Of a stretch of 62,482 nt of DNA, positions 7,394-15,690 are shown one piece after another. The DNA lies in the NCBI GenBank assembly GCA_938049385.1, contig CALIBQ010000001.1:1-62482 (forward strand). Direction: 5' to 3'. The position numbers and the translations under genes were made by a program. How positions within the stretch are numbered: position 1 is the first letter of the stretch; every line of letters starts with the position of its first letter. The DNA comes from an uncultured Anaerolineae bacterium (GTDB lineage Bacteria > Chloroflexota > Anaerolineae > JACIWP01). The notes beneath the pieces were generated by a model. It had not been told where the DNA came from and did not search any database. It worked only from the letters and a program-made list of their open reading frames with translations.

Positions 7394-9187
7394 ATGCGCG
7401 ACATGGGACCATCGGCTAACACAGGTGTGCCGGCCAGCGAGGCCGGCGTCGGGCTTTTCGAACGCTGGCTGTTCATCCTCCGCTGGCCCTATTGGGGCAT
7501 GCTCCTTGCACTGGCTTTCCGCTCCCCGCACCTGAATCTCGATCCCTTTTTCACCGTCGCTTTGGTCGCCATTACTGCATCCTTACAGATACTTCTGTTC
7601 CTCCTCCTGCACCTGCGCCGGCTGAGGCGCTGGCTCACTCCCATATTTTGGGCACTGGACTTAGCCCTGCTGACCGCCCTGGTGCTGAAGAGCGCAGTCT
7701 GGCCGACACCTCTGTACCCCCTGCTGTGGTGGCCGGTGGTCGTGGTTGGGCTGGCGGCCGGCGGAGGCATGGGCCTGCTGGCCGGTCTGGTGCTGGCGTT
7801 CTTCGGCGCGCTCCCCATGAGCGCCCCGGGGTGGAGCGAGCTGACTGGCATGAACCTGACCGAGGCCATCATCTTGCTGATAGCCCTGCCGGCGTTAGGT
7901 GCCGCTGCCGGCTGGCTCAGCCGGCAGATGGCCGCCCAGCGGCTCAAGGCGCTGACCGCCGAGGTCGAGACACTGCGCCAAACCCGCGACCGATTGGACG
8001 CTGTGTATGCCATGGCCAGCACCTTGGGCGCGACGCTGGATTACCAGCAGGTCCTGCAGACGCTCTTCGACCTGAGCGCCATCGAGTTCCGCGCCCTGGG
8101 GAAGAACCCGGCGCAGATGGTCGGCATGGCCCTACTGTTCGAGGAAGGCCGGCATGAGCCGGCCCTGCACCTGGTGGCCGGCTATAATACGACCGATGCC
8201 GACCGGGAAGTGCGCTGTCCGGCCCGCGAAGGCGTCCTCCAGCGCGTCATCTCTGCCGGCGAGGCCGAGGTAATCTCCGATGCCGCGTCGGACCCCGAGC
8301 TGTCGGCCTTTCCATCCCTGCGCGGGACGCGCTCAGCCGTTGTTGTCCCCCTGCGGGCCGGCTTCGAGTCCTACGGAGTGGTGCTCTTCGCCAGCCCATC
8401 GCCGGCCGCCTACTCCCTGGACGAGTGCTACTTCCTAGTGGCATTTTCGAATCAGGCTACTATCGCACTGCAGAACGCCCAGCTCTTCCAGAGCCTGCGC
8501 GAGGAGCGTGACCGCATCATCACCCAGCAGGAGGAAATCCGGCGCGAGATCGCCCGCGAACTGCACGATGGGCCGACACAGACCATCGCCGCCATCACCA
8601 TGCGCCTGAACTACGCACGCGCCCTGGTGAAGCGCTCACCGGAAAAGGCCATAGAGGAATTAGCGGAGCTGGAAGACCTGGCCCGCAAGACCACTAAGGA
8701 AATCCGCACCATGCTCTTCACCCTGCGGCCGGTCATCCTGGAGACCCAGGGGTTGGTGGCCGCCCTGCGCCATTACGCCGAGAAAATCCAGGAGACCGAG
8801 GGGCTATTGGTGGATGTCCAGGATGCCGGCTTCTCCGCCGCGCTTTCTGACGAGACCGCCGGCATCGTCTTCTCCATCCTTGAGGAAGCCATCACCAACG
8901 CCCGCAAGCATGCCCAGGCTCATCGCGTGGTCGTGCGACTGCGCAACGATCCGCAGACCTTCATGGCGGAAGTCGAGGATGATGGCATCGGTTTTGACGT
9001 TGCGGCAGTGGAGCAAACCTACGACCAGCGCGGGAGCTTGGGCTTGATCAATATGAAGGAACGTGCCGAGCTGATTGATGGCACCTTGTCTATTATCTCC
9101 AGCCCGGGGAACGGCACGCGCGTGGTGCTGGTCGCGCCCCTTGCCCGAGCCGCCGGCCCCGGACGTCCCTCGCAGAAGCGCGTGTGA
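7394..9187 (+). CDS. Membrane sensor histidine kinase with GAF domain
   Basis: 597 residues from this start. About six membrane helices fill residues 20-180, then a short coiled coil. A GAF domain covers roughly 205-365. A HisKA_3 dimerisation domain carries EIARELHDGPTQT with the phosphorylated His at residue 391. A HATPase_c domain has its N box EEAITNARKHA near 497 and glycine-rich boxes further on. This is the NarX/DesK/LiaS architecture that signals to NarL/LuxR-type regulators, but no response regulator gene is adjacent. The start is uncertain: ATG codons at 7394 and 7403 are both possible and the ribosome binding site is weak. The signal sensed is unknown. Confidence 0.88.
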   Translation: MRDMGPSANTGVPASEAGVGLFERWLFILRWPYWGMLLALAFRSPHLNLDPFFTVALVAITASLQILLFLLLHLRRLRRWLTPIFWALDLALLTALVLKSAVWPTPLYPLLWWPVVVVGLAAGGGMGLLAGLVLAFFGALPMSAPGWSELTGMNLTEAIILLIALPALGAAAGWLSRQMAAQRLKALTAEVETLRQTRDRLDAVYAMASTLGATLDYQQVLQTLFDLSAIEFRALGKNPAQMVGMALLFEEGRHEPALHLVAGYNTTDADREVRCPAREGVLQRVISAGEAEVISDAASDPELSAFPSLRGTRSAVVVPLRAGFESYGVVLFASPSPAAYSLDECYFLVAFSNQATIALQNAQLFQSLREERDRIITQQEEIRREIARELHDGPTQTIAAITMRLNYARALVKRSPEKAIEELAELEDLARKTTKEIRTMLFTLRPVILETQGLVAALRHYAEKIQETEGLLVDVQDAGFSAALSDETAGIVFSILEEAITNARKHAQAHRVVVRLRNDPQTFMAEVEDDGIGFDVAAVEQTYDQRGSLGLINMKERAELIDGTLSIISSPGNGTRVVLVAPLARAAGPGRPSQKRV

Positions 9188-9197
9188 TGGCTCTACC

Positions 9198-9752
9198 TCA
9201 ATACGCCCAACGGTCCACCTCCCGGCCCTGGGCATCCAGCAGGATAGCGACATCTCCTTCGTTGTTCCAAATGTAGGCCTGGGTCCAGAAGAGATGATGT
9301 GGGGGTTGCGAGAAAGCCGCCGGCCCGCTGTGCACGCGCACATAATCGTCGGCCAGCAGGCGGTAGCCCTGAGGAAAATGGTACATTTGCGCTCCTACTT
9401 CGCTGAACACCCGCCAGCCGGTCATGTCCTGCGCCAGGTTCCCATCGTTGCGAATCTCGATGTACTCATCCTGGCCGGTGAAGCGCAGGGCGCTGATGCG
9501 CAGGACAGCGCGCGGCTGGGGCGTGGGAGTAGCGGTCGGCCGGGGCGTCGGCGTTGGGGTGAAGGTTGGCGTGGGGGTCGGGGTCGGCAGTGCTGTGTGG
9601 TAGAGGGGGAAATAGATCCGATAGTGCGCCGGCTCCTGCGCCGCCGTGCGCCGGCCGCTGTGCAACCAGACCCCTGCACCGATGACCAGACATACCGCCA
9701 GCAGAGCAACCGCCAGCCGCCGGCGCCCAAACTGCAGTCTGCAATGGGCCAT
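9198..9752 (-). CDS. Secreted or membrane-anchored lamin-tail domain (LTD) protein
   Basis: 184 residues. An N-terminal hydrophobic helix follows a run of arginines, giving a signal peptide or anchor. A linker of alternating Thr-Pro covers about 60-85, then a C-terminal LTD-like beta domain with YIEIRNDGNLAQDMTGW and WNNEGDVAILLD, the family landmarks. LTD domains occur in secreted bacterial proteins, often with nucleases or surface proteins; here it stands alone. GAGGAAG precedes two adjacent ATGs (top positions 9755 and 9752); the second has better spacing. The longer frame reads into an R1 repeat and is rejected. Confidence 0.8.
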   Translation of the reverse strand: MAHCRLQFGRRRLAVALLAVCLVIGAGVWLHSGRRTAAQEPAHYRIYFPLYHTALPTPTPTPTFTPTPTPRPTATPTPQPRAVLRISALRFTGQDEYIEIRNDGNLAQDMTGWRVFSEVGAQMYHFPQGYRLLADDYVRVHSGPAAFSQPPHHLFWTQAYIWNNEGDVAILLDAQGREVDRWAY

Positions 9753-9772
9753 CATGCCTTCCTCAAGATTGT

Positions 9773-9864
9773 GGCCTGGCGACTGAAGCCACGGTAGCAA
9801 CTGGGAAGCCTGCCTATGCAGGCTTCGCGAAGTCGGCGCAGGCCCGCAATTTCAACTGCCAGGC
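9773..9864 (+). repeat. Interspersed palindromic repeat R1, copy 2
   Basis: Same element as 1041-1129, slightly diverged (GACTGAAGCCAC instead of GGCTGAAGCCGC). It sits directly upstream of the LTD gene start and ahead of the ferredoxin promoter. Confidence 0.8.
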
Positions 9865-9919
9865 GATGAGCCTTTTCCACACCCTCTTCCTCATTATGCA
9901 ATAATGCGTCAAATTCCTA

Positions 9920-9948
9920 TTGACCGCCGGCACAGTCCATGCTATACT
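9920..9948 (+). promoter_or_regulatory. Promoter of the ferredoxin gene
   Basis: TTGACC at 9920-9925 and TATACT at 9943-9948, 17-base spacer, 63 bases before the start codon. Confidence 0.75.
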
Positions 9949-10011
9949 ATGCGCAGACACGCGGCAGGTGCCCGCTCTGACCGGTCCATTTTCACCAGCA
10001 GGAGGCGCAAG

Positions 10012-10233
10012 ATGAAGGTCACGATCGATCGCGACGAATGCACAAGCTGTGGCAGTTGCTGGAGCGTCTGTGACGCGGTATTCGAGGAGGACGATGACGG
10101 GATCTCCCAGATTGCGGCGAAGTATCGCGTCGGAGGCGATCCCGGCACGGGCGAAGTCCCCGAGGACCTGCGCGACTGCGTCCAGGAAGCTGCCGATAGC
10201 TGTCCGGTTGAGATCATCCACGTCGAAGGGTAA
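10012..10233 (+). CDS. Small [4Fe-4S] ferredoxin
   Basis: 73 residues. Cys10, Cys13 and Cys16 form a CxxCxxC group and a late CP pair (Cys64) completes a single cubane cluster; Cys20 and Cys56 are extra cysteines and could form a disulfide, as in mono-cluster ferredoxins of Thermotoga and Desulfovibrio type. The chain is very acidic, as expected of an electron carrier. It is monocistronic, with its own promoter and a perfect terminator. It is a likely electron partner for the AOR enzymes 2-8 kb away, which is inference from proximity. Confidence 0.9.
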   Translation: MKVTIDRDECTSCGSCWSVCDAVFEEDDDGISQIAAKYRVGGDPGTGEVPEDLRDCVQEAADSCPVEIIHVEG

Positions 10234-10266
10234 ATGATTTCCCCCTAATTGTCAAGCGGCAATTTT

Positions 10267-10300
10267 GCCCCCAGATGGCCTTGCACATCTGGGGGCTTTG
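10267..10300 (+). terminator. Terminator of the ferredoxin gene
   Basis: Perfect 11-bp stem 10267-10277/10286-10296, then TTTG. Confidence 0.85.
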
Positions 10301-10348
10301 TTTGCGCGTCAATCGCCGGGAGGCCGGAAGCCGGCCCTACCCAGCCGC

Positions 10349-12160
10349 TTACGGCAGATGATAGGTGATGATGAGCGCTGGCCGGCGGCTCGTCATCCAA
10401 TACTCCGACGACGCCAGATCATACTGCACGCCGGCGGCGCCGGTCGCTTTCAGCAGGATGCCGGCGTTGGTCTCCGGCTCTTCCATCCATTGGCGCACCA
10501 AGCCGGTGATATCCACGGTGAGCCAGGACTGCGCCGCAGTGAGCATCGTCAGCGCGGCCGGCATGTCTGCACAGTCCGAGCCGGCTCCATTGGCGCCCGG
10601 CCGTTCCCAGCGCACCCCATCCTGCGCCTGCTCCCAGGTGACGGCGCGCTCATCCCAGGCCCGGCGCAGGGCATAGACCTCTACCGGCGTGATGTTGGGG
10701 TTACTGCGGCCGGCCACGTACAACTGCAGAAGCGCGCGGTCAATAACAGCCTCTGGCGGGACGTGCCTCAGGTCAAACCAAAGCACGCCTTCCGCCCATC
10801 CGCCGGCGCGCACCGCCAGCTTCGAATAGGAGCCGTAGTTGGCAGTGGGAGACCATGCGTTCAGGGTGCTGTCCTGCACCACCGCATCGCCGTATCCCCG
10901 CTGGATCACGATCTGCTGAGGCTGGAACGGCACCGGCGGTGTAAAGGTTGGCGTCGCCGTGGGCGGCAGTGGTGTCGCCGTCGGGGTATGGGTGGGGGTC
11001 GGTGTCGGCGGAATAGGCTCGCCCTGCGGAAGTTCCCAGAAGAAGTTGGACGCAAATGTCAGGTCGCATCCGCCGGCAGGGAAGCGGATGAGATTATGGG
11101 AGATCGGCTGTCCACCGGACAGCGACTGTGCGGCCACCGGGTTAAACCCCGGATGGTAATTGAGCAGGAAAAGCGAGCCGTATTCCTGGAAACGGGTGTT
11201 CGCGACCACGGAAAAGCCGCCGGCGGCGTCCGCCGCGGCCTGCGCCAGCAGGACCGGGTTCTCGAACCGGGTGCCGGCCGTGCCGAACACCTGCACCCGC
11301 GCGCCCGGGCTGGGCTGTTCGACCGACGGCGGGACGCCCAATAGCACCTTGCCGGTGAACCGAAACGCGCAGGCGGCCGGCGTTCCCGTGGCCGTCGGGG
11401 TGGCCGTCGCAGTAGGTGTCGGCGTAGGGGTGGCGGTCTCCGTGGGGGTAGAAGTGAATGTGGCGGTGGAAGTGGCGGTTGGGGTGGCTGTCGGCTCACC
11501 CCCGCCGCCCTGCAGGTTCAGCACCGTCCATCCGCCGATCTGATAGGTGCCGGTTTGTTTGGCCCACTGGAAATACGGGCTTCCGATGAGGAAATATACC
11601 GTACTGCCGACTGGCACATTATCCACGTCGAGGATGTACTTGCGCGCCGTGCCGCTGGTGAAGGCGGTCGTCTCCGCCGCCTTGACCCCGTTGACCCAGG
11701 CCTGGATCGGGGTACCTTCATCCACATAGGCGAAGTTCGCCAGCCGCACAGTGCCTTCAAAGCGGTGCGCGGTGAAGAGCGATAAGTTGAACGAGGAATT
11801 GTCGCCGCCGGCCTGCCATGTCAGCGTCTGAATGGCGTACTGCTGGTGCGGCGAACCGATGAAGAAGCGGATCAGGTCACCCGCCTGCGCCCCTTCCAGC
11901 ACCGGTGTGCTGGGGTCATCCCCCGGCACGTGGAACTCGTAGATGCCCATGAGGTTGGTGAGGTCGCTGGCGAAGACGATGCCGTTGACTACCGCCGACA
12001 CCTGAACGCCAGCCGGGGCAGGGGTCCCGGGGCTGACGTACAGGTACCCCTTTACATGATGGGGAGCAGGTGCATCCGCCCAGAGCTGTCTGCCGGCCAG
12101 AAGGCCGGCCGCCATCCACACCAGGACAGCGGCGATACTACGCCATGTCCTGTACCGCAT
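10349..12160 (-). CDS. Secreted DNRLRE-domain protein with Thr-Pro linkers
   Basis: 603 residues. A signal peptide covers about the first 30 residues. Two related beta-rich modules (about 35-120 and 125-215, each with a motif like Y-x-F-x-I-G-S-P) follow, then a Thr/Pro linker near 220-265, a third beta module, a second Thr/Pro linker near 385-410, and a C-terminal DNRLRE-type domain of about 180 residues. That last domain shows paired strands and LYVAGRSN, VTWEQAQDG and VDITGLVRQW-like segments. DNRLRE domains are found in large cell-surface proteins and may bind carbohydrate. GGAGGG lies ahead of the ATG at 12158-12160. It is transcribed divergently from the first AOR operon, with promoter 12227-12255. 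Confidence 0.85.
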   Translation of the reverse strand: MRYRTWRSIAAVLVWMAAGLLAGRQLWADAPAPHHVKGYLYVSPGTPAPAGVQVSAVVNGIVFASDLTNLMGIYEFHVPGDDPSTPVLEGAQAGDLIRFFIGSPHQQYAIQTLTWQAGGDNSSFNLSLFTAHRFEGTVRLANFAYVDEGTPIQAWVNGVKAAETTAFTSGTARKYILDVDNVPVGSTVYFLIGSPYFQWAKQTGTYQIGGWTVLNLQGGGGEPTATPTATSTATFTSTPTETATPTPTPTATATPTATGTPAACAFRFTGKVLLGVPPSVEQPSPGARVQVFGTAGTRFENPVLLAQAAADAAGGFSVVANTRFQEYGSLFLLNYHPGFNPVAAQSLSGGQPISHNLIRFPAGGCDLTFASNFFWELPQGEPIPPTPTPTHTPTATPLPPTATPTFTPPVPFQPQQIVIQRGYGDAVVQDSTLNAWSPTANYGSYSKLAVRAGGWAEGVLWFDLRHVPPEAVIDRALLQLYVAGRSNPNITPVEVYALRRAWDERAVTWEQAQDGVRWERPGANGAGSDCADMPAALTMLTAAQSWLTVDITGLVRQWMEEPETNAGILLKATGAAGVQYDLASSEYWMTSRRPALIITYHLP

Positions 12161-12226
12161 TTCGGTCCCTCCGTATGCCACTCACCCATCCCGCCCAATG
12201 GGATTTAATCTTAAACCTTACATAAC

Positions 12227-12255
12227 ATTTTACATACTGATAACCCAATTGTCAA
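12227..12255 (-). promoter_or_regulatory. Promoter of the DNRLRE gene
   Basis: On the minus strand TTGACA (plus 12250-12255) and TAAAAT (plus 12227-12232) are separated by 17 bases. Its -35 box lies six bases from the palindrome 12262-12283. Confidence 0.75.
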
Positions 12256-12261
12256 GATGTT

Positions 12262-12283
12262 ATTGTCATATTTTTATGACAAT
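12262..12283. promoter_or_regulatory. Palindromic operator between divergent promoters
   Basis: ATTGTCATA, four T, TATGACAAT: a perfect 9-bp inverted repeat centred between the -35 boxes of two divergent promoters. Its form suits a dimeric regulator, and its half-site is loosely like CRP/FNR-family sites. The regulator is not known. Confidence 0.6.
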
Positions 12284-12294
12284 TTTTTCATAAT

Positions 12295-12323
12295 TTGACA
12301 AAACGGAGCGGATGCTGTATCAT
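12295..12323 (+). promoter_or_regulatory. Promoter of the first AOR operon
   Basis: TTGACA at 12295-12300 and TATCAT at 12318-12323, 17-base spacer, 31 bases before the start codon. Confidence 0.75.
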
Positions 12324-12354
12324 GTATGCAATATCTGCCCGCATGGAGGGTTCC

Positions 12355-14217
12355 ATGTCTCCGAAGTCTCCTGCCCGGATTGGGTCTCCTCCTCCAAATA
12401 CGAGCTTTGGGTGCGTGCTGGAAGTGGAGCTTTCTACCGGCGAGGTCCGGCGTTGGCACGTGCCGGTGGAAACCCTTCGCCGGTATATTGGCGGCCGCGG
12501 TTTGGGCGCTCGGCTCCTGCTGGACATCCTGCCGGCCCACACCGCCCCGCTCTCGCCGGCCAACGTGCTGATGTTCGTCACCGGCCCCCTTACTGGCAGT
12601 CCATTCCCCGGCTCCGGCAAGTACGTCGTCATCACCCGCTCGCCGGCCACCGGCACCTTTCTCGATTCTTACTCCAGCGGTCTGCTGGCCGCCCAGATGC
12701 GCTTCGCCGGCTTCGACCTGCTCATCCTGAAAGGCAAGGCCCCTCGTCCCTCCTACCTGCTGGTGGAAGATGAGCATGTGGAAATCCGGCCGGCGGATGA
12801 CTTATGGGGGAAAGACGCCTTTGAGACCGAAGACATCCTGCGGGAGCGGCACGGCCATGATATCGGCATCGCGGTCATCGGCCCTGCCGGCGAAAACCTG
12901 GTCAAATTCGCCGCCATCGGCAGTGATTATTTCCGCCATGCCGGCCGGGGCGGCGGCGGAGCGGTCATGGGGTCGAAAAACCTCAAGGCCATCGTCGTAT
13001 CCGGAAGCGGCAGTATTCCGGTGGCATACCCGTATAGGGTGCTCATGCTCCAGCGCCGGCTGTTGGAGCGACTGCCGAACCTACCGAAGGCGCAGACCTA
13101 CATCCGCTATGGGACGACCTCGACCTTCCCCATCACCAATTCGTCCGGCATGCTACCGACGCGCAATTTCCAGCAGGGCACCTGCCCTGAAGCGGTGAAC
13201 CGCCTGGACGCCGAGGGCATCAAGAAGATCACCATCGGCAATGCCGGCTGTTACACCTGCATCGTCCCCTGCTCCCGCCTGGTGGAGGTAGAGCACAACT
13301 CCCAGAAACTGCGCCTGGAAGGGCCGGAATATGAGACCCTTTCCATGCTCGGCCCCAATGTGGGCATCACCGACCCGAGCTTCGTGGTGGCGGCCAATCT
13401 GGCCTGCGACAAGTTGGGGCTGGATACCATCTCGGCCGGCGCGGTGCTGGGCTTCGTCATGGAGTGCGTCGAACGAGGGCTGGTGGATCAGCCGGATGCC
13501 GCCGGCCTGCGGTTCGGCGCACAGGAAGCGGCGCTGAAAGCGCTGGAGGACATCGCTTTTCGCCGGGGCTTCGGCGACCTGATGGCGGAGGGAGTGCGGG
13601 CGCTGGCCGCCCATATCGGCAGAGGGAGCGAGCGCTTCGCCATGCACGTCAAGGGGCTGGAATTGCCCGGCTATGACCCGCGCGCGGCTTTCGGCGCCGG
13701 CTTGACCTACGCCGTCGCCCCGCGCGGCGCCTGCCACCGCCGCGCCTGGCCGCCGCGCGAGGTGCTGGACGGCCTGGACCCTTACACCATCGAGGGCAAG
13801 GCGGGGTATATCAAACGCCTCTTTGACGAGCGCATCATTATGCACTCCCTGCTGGTGTGCGACTACGCCGGCTCCGGCATGCAGCTCACCATCGAGGAAT
13901 ACGCGGAGTTCCTGGAAGCCATTACAGGCCAGCAGTATTCTGCCGAGGAGCTGTGGGAGGCCGCCGACCGCATCGAGACCACCATCCGGCTTTTCAACGT
14001 ACGGGAAGGATTTACGCGGGAAGATGACACCCTGCCGGCCCGCATCCTGGAAGAACCTCTGCCGGACGGTCCCGCCAAAGGGCGGTTGTTCGGACGCGCC
14101 GGCCTGGAAGCCATGAAGGACGAGTATTACCGCCTGCGCGGATGGGACGAGAGAGGTGTCCCACTACCGGAGACCCTGCGCCGGTATCACATCACCTGGC
14201 AGGAGGGAGAGCTGTGA
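12355..14217 (+). CDS. aor: Aldehyde:ferredoxin oxidoreductase, tungsten type (AOR 1)
   Basis: 620 residues, the usual AOR length. The N-terminal domain has the YIGGRGLGARLL segment and GAVMGSKNLKA, which line the bis-tungstopterin site. The [4Fe-4S] cluster ligands are Cys299, Cys302 and Cys306 (CYTCIVPC) with the fourth Cys near residue 502. AOR oxidises aldehydes to acids and passes electrons to ferredoxin, or reduces acids in the reverse direction. The start at 12355 follows GGAGGG at -5; an upstream ATG has no such signal. The stop overlaps the next gene's GTG start, so translation is coupled. An Fe-S subunit and a MoaD-like protein follow in the same operon, as in AorABC-type enzymes. 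Confidence 0.93.
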   Translation: MSPKSPARIGSPPPNTSFGCVLEVELSTGEVRRWHVPVETLRRYIGGRGLGARLLLDILPAHTAPLSPANVLMFVTGPLTGSPFPGSGKYVVITRSPATGTFLDSYSSGLLAAQMRFAGFDLLILKGKAPRPSYLLVEDEHVEIRPADDLWGKDAFETEDILRERHGHDIGIAVIGPAGENLVKFAAIGSDYFRHAGRGGGGAVMGSKNLKAIVVSGSGSIPVAYPYRVLMLQRRLLERLPNLPKAQTYIRYGTTSTFPITNSSGMLPTRNFQQGTCPEAVNRLDAEGIKKITIGNAGCYTCIVPCSRLVEVEHNSQKLRLEGPEYETLSMLGPNVGITDPSFVVAANLACDKLGLDTISAGAVLGFVMECVERGLVDQPDAAGLRFGAQEAALKALEDIAFRRGFGDLMAEGVRALAAHIGRGSERFAMHVKGLELPGYDPRAAFGAGLTYAVAPRGACHRRAWPPREVLDGLDPYTIEGKAGYIKRLFDERIIMHSLLVCDYAGSGMQLTIEEYAEFLEAITGQQYSAEELWEAADRIETTIRLFNVREGFTREDDTLPARILEEPLPDGPAKGRLFGRAGLEAMKDEYYRLRGWDERGVPLPETLRRYHITWQEGEL

Positions 14218-14672
14218 GTGCACCCAAACATCCCGCCGTCAAGATCAATGCCGCCGTCTGCACCGGCTGTCGCGCCTGTTCCGTCATCTGCGCCCTCTCA
14301 CACGAGGGAGAACTGGACCTGGCCGGCGCGCGCATCCGCGTGGAGAAGCACCTTCCCGACATGGAAAAGCGGCCTATCTCTCAGCCCACTGCCTGCCGCA
14401 TGTGTGCGAAGGCGCGCTGTGTCGCCGCCTGCCCCACCGGCGCGCTCGTCCAGCGGGAGGATACTGGGCTGGTCGTCCTGCACACCATGCTGTGCGACGG
14501 ATGCGGGAAATGTGTGGAAGCCTGCCCCTTCCACGCCATCTGGATAGATGAACGGCATGGGGTGGCCATCAAATGCGACCTCTGTGGCGGTGACCCGCTG
14601 TGTGTGCACTACTGCTCGCCGGGTGCGCTTAGCTTCTCCTATGCCGGCAGGGACGAGGCCGGCCGCGAGTAG
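14214..14672 (+). CDS. AOR-associated multi-cluster ferredoxin subunit
   Basis: 152 residues with four cysteine groups (CTGCRACSVIC, CRMCAKARCVAACP, CDGCGKCVEACP and CDLCGGDPLC with YC), enough for four [4Fe-4S] clusters in the HycB/YdhY-like ferredoxin fold. It should carry electrons between the AOR catalytic subunit and an external acceptor. The GTG start is inferred from AGGAGGGA six bases ahead and the one-base-frame overlap with the AOR stop. A longer frame from 14142 would read over the AOR C-terminus. Confidence 0.88.
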   Translation: MSAPKHPAVKINAAVCTGCRACSVICALSHEGELDLAGARIRVEKHLPDMEKRPISQPTACRMCAKARCVAACPTGALVQREDTGLVVLHTMLCDGCGKCVEACPFHAIWIDERHGVAIKCDLCGGDPLCVHYCSPGALSFSYAGRDEAGRE

Positions 14673-14677
14673 AGGAG

Positions 14678-14962
14678 ATGGCGATCACAGTTTTGCTCAT
14701 GGGTGTGATGCAGTCCGAACTTCCCGGCCGGCTGGAAATCCAACCCGCCGGCGGGGAAGCGCTCACCTTACGGGAATTGATCGAGGCGCTGTCAGGGGAC
14801 AGCGCCTCATCTTCCGGCATACTGCTTGACGAGCACGGCAACCTGAAGCCGGATTACGTTGTGCTCATCAACGGACAGAACGCACGCCTTCTGCAAGGGG
14901 CGGAGAGCATCGTGCCGGACGGCGCCACGGTGATCATCACCGCTCCCATTTCAGGCGGATAA
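14678..14962 (+). CDS. MoaD/ThiS-like sulfur carrier for the tungstopterin
   Basis: 94 residues with a ubiquitin-like pattern and the essential C-terminal Gly-Gly (ISGG), whose thiocarboxylate donates sulfur to molybdopterin. MoaD-like genes next to AOR genes are common and may serve the tungsten cofactor specifically. It is the third gene of the operon, six bases after the Fe-S subunit, and ends one base before the convergent C_GCAxxG gene. No MoaE, MoaA or MoeA gene is in the window. Confidence 0.82.
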   Translation: MAITVLLMGVMQSELPGRLEIQPAGGEALTLRELIEALSGDSASSSGILLDEHGNLKPDYVVLINGQNARLLQGAESIVPDGATVIITAPISGG

Positions 14963-14963
14963 T

Positions 14964-15584
14964 CTAGCGCCTGGGGACCGCGTCGCGCACGGCGCAGGGG
15001 ATAGACTCCGGCGCGATCTCATGCCGCGGCCGGCATTCCCGCACCAACTGCGGCGCGTGCAGGATCACATCCACCCCAATCTGAGCGCCGGTTCGGTAAA
15101 TATGAGCGCAGGAGCCGTCGGGCGTCTTCGGCACCCAGGTCTCCCGCAGGAATTTGCACTCGTTGTGCCCCAGCTCCTCCTGGAAGCGCCGATGCAGTTC
15201 ATAGCACAGCTCGTCTACACAGGTCAGGTCATCGTCCGGTGAGATGCGGCCGTACAGCAGGCTGGTGCACATGATGCAGGCGGCCAGCGCCCCGCAGAGA
15301 TGGCGCACCTGGACGATGGGCACGCCGTCATCACCCACTTCTTGATAGCCGGCCGCCACGCCGGCCAGCAGTTTGGTCATATCCACGTTCGGGTCCAGCC
15401 GATGGCTCCCACCGCCGCCGTGAAACCCGGTGACCGCCTTCACCATCCTGGGGTCCGTGATCTGCAGTACCTCATTGATGGCCAGAAACACCGATTCACT
15501 GCAGTGAAAGCCTTTCTCCTTGTACTCCAGCGCTTTCCGGCCGGCCAGCTCTGCCTTCTCCCGAATGGCCTCTTCGCTCCACAT
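14964..15584 (-). CDS. C_GCAxxG_C_C-family redox protein
   Basis: 206 residues with the family pattern: HCSES near residue 29, then a Gly-rich segment (GFHGGGGS), LCGALAACIM and conserved late cysteines. The family is a presumed metal- or cluster-binding redox protein found beside oxidoreductases in anaerobes; no function is established. Ribosome binding site GGAGGGCACC. It converges on the AOR 1 operon, which may be only positional. Confidence 0.78.
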   Translation of the reverse strand: MWSEEAIREKAELAGRKALEYKEKGFHCSESVFLAINEVLQITDPRMVKAVTGFHGGGGSHRLDPNVDMTKLLAGVAAGYQEVGDDGVPIVQVRHLCGALAACIMCTSLLYGRISPDDDLTCVDELCYELHRRFQEELGHNECKFLRETWVPKTPDGSCAHIYRTGAQIGVDVILHAPQLVRECRPRHEIAPESIPCAVRDAVPRR

Positions 15585-15690
15585 GGTGCCCTCCGCAAAG
15601 ATGGATTCAAGGGTGGATGATGGATATATTATACACCATTTTGTGAAAAAGGAAACTTACTGTGCCGCCGTTCTCGGCGGCAGAAGGGAT

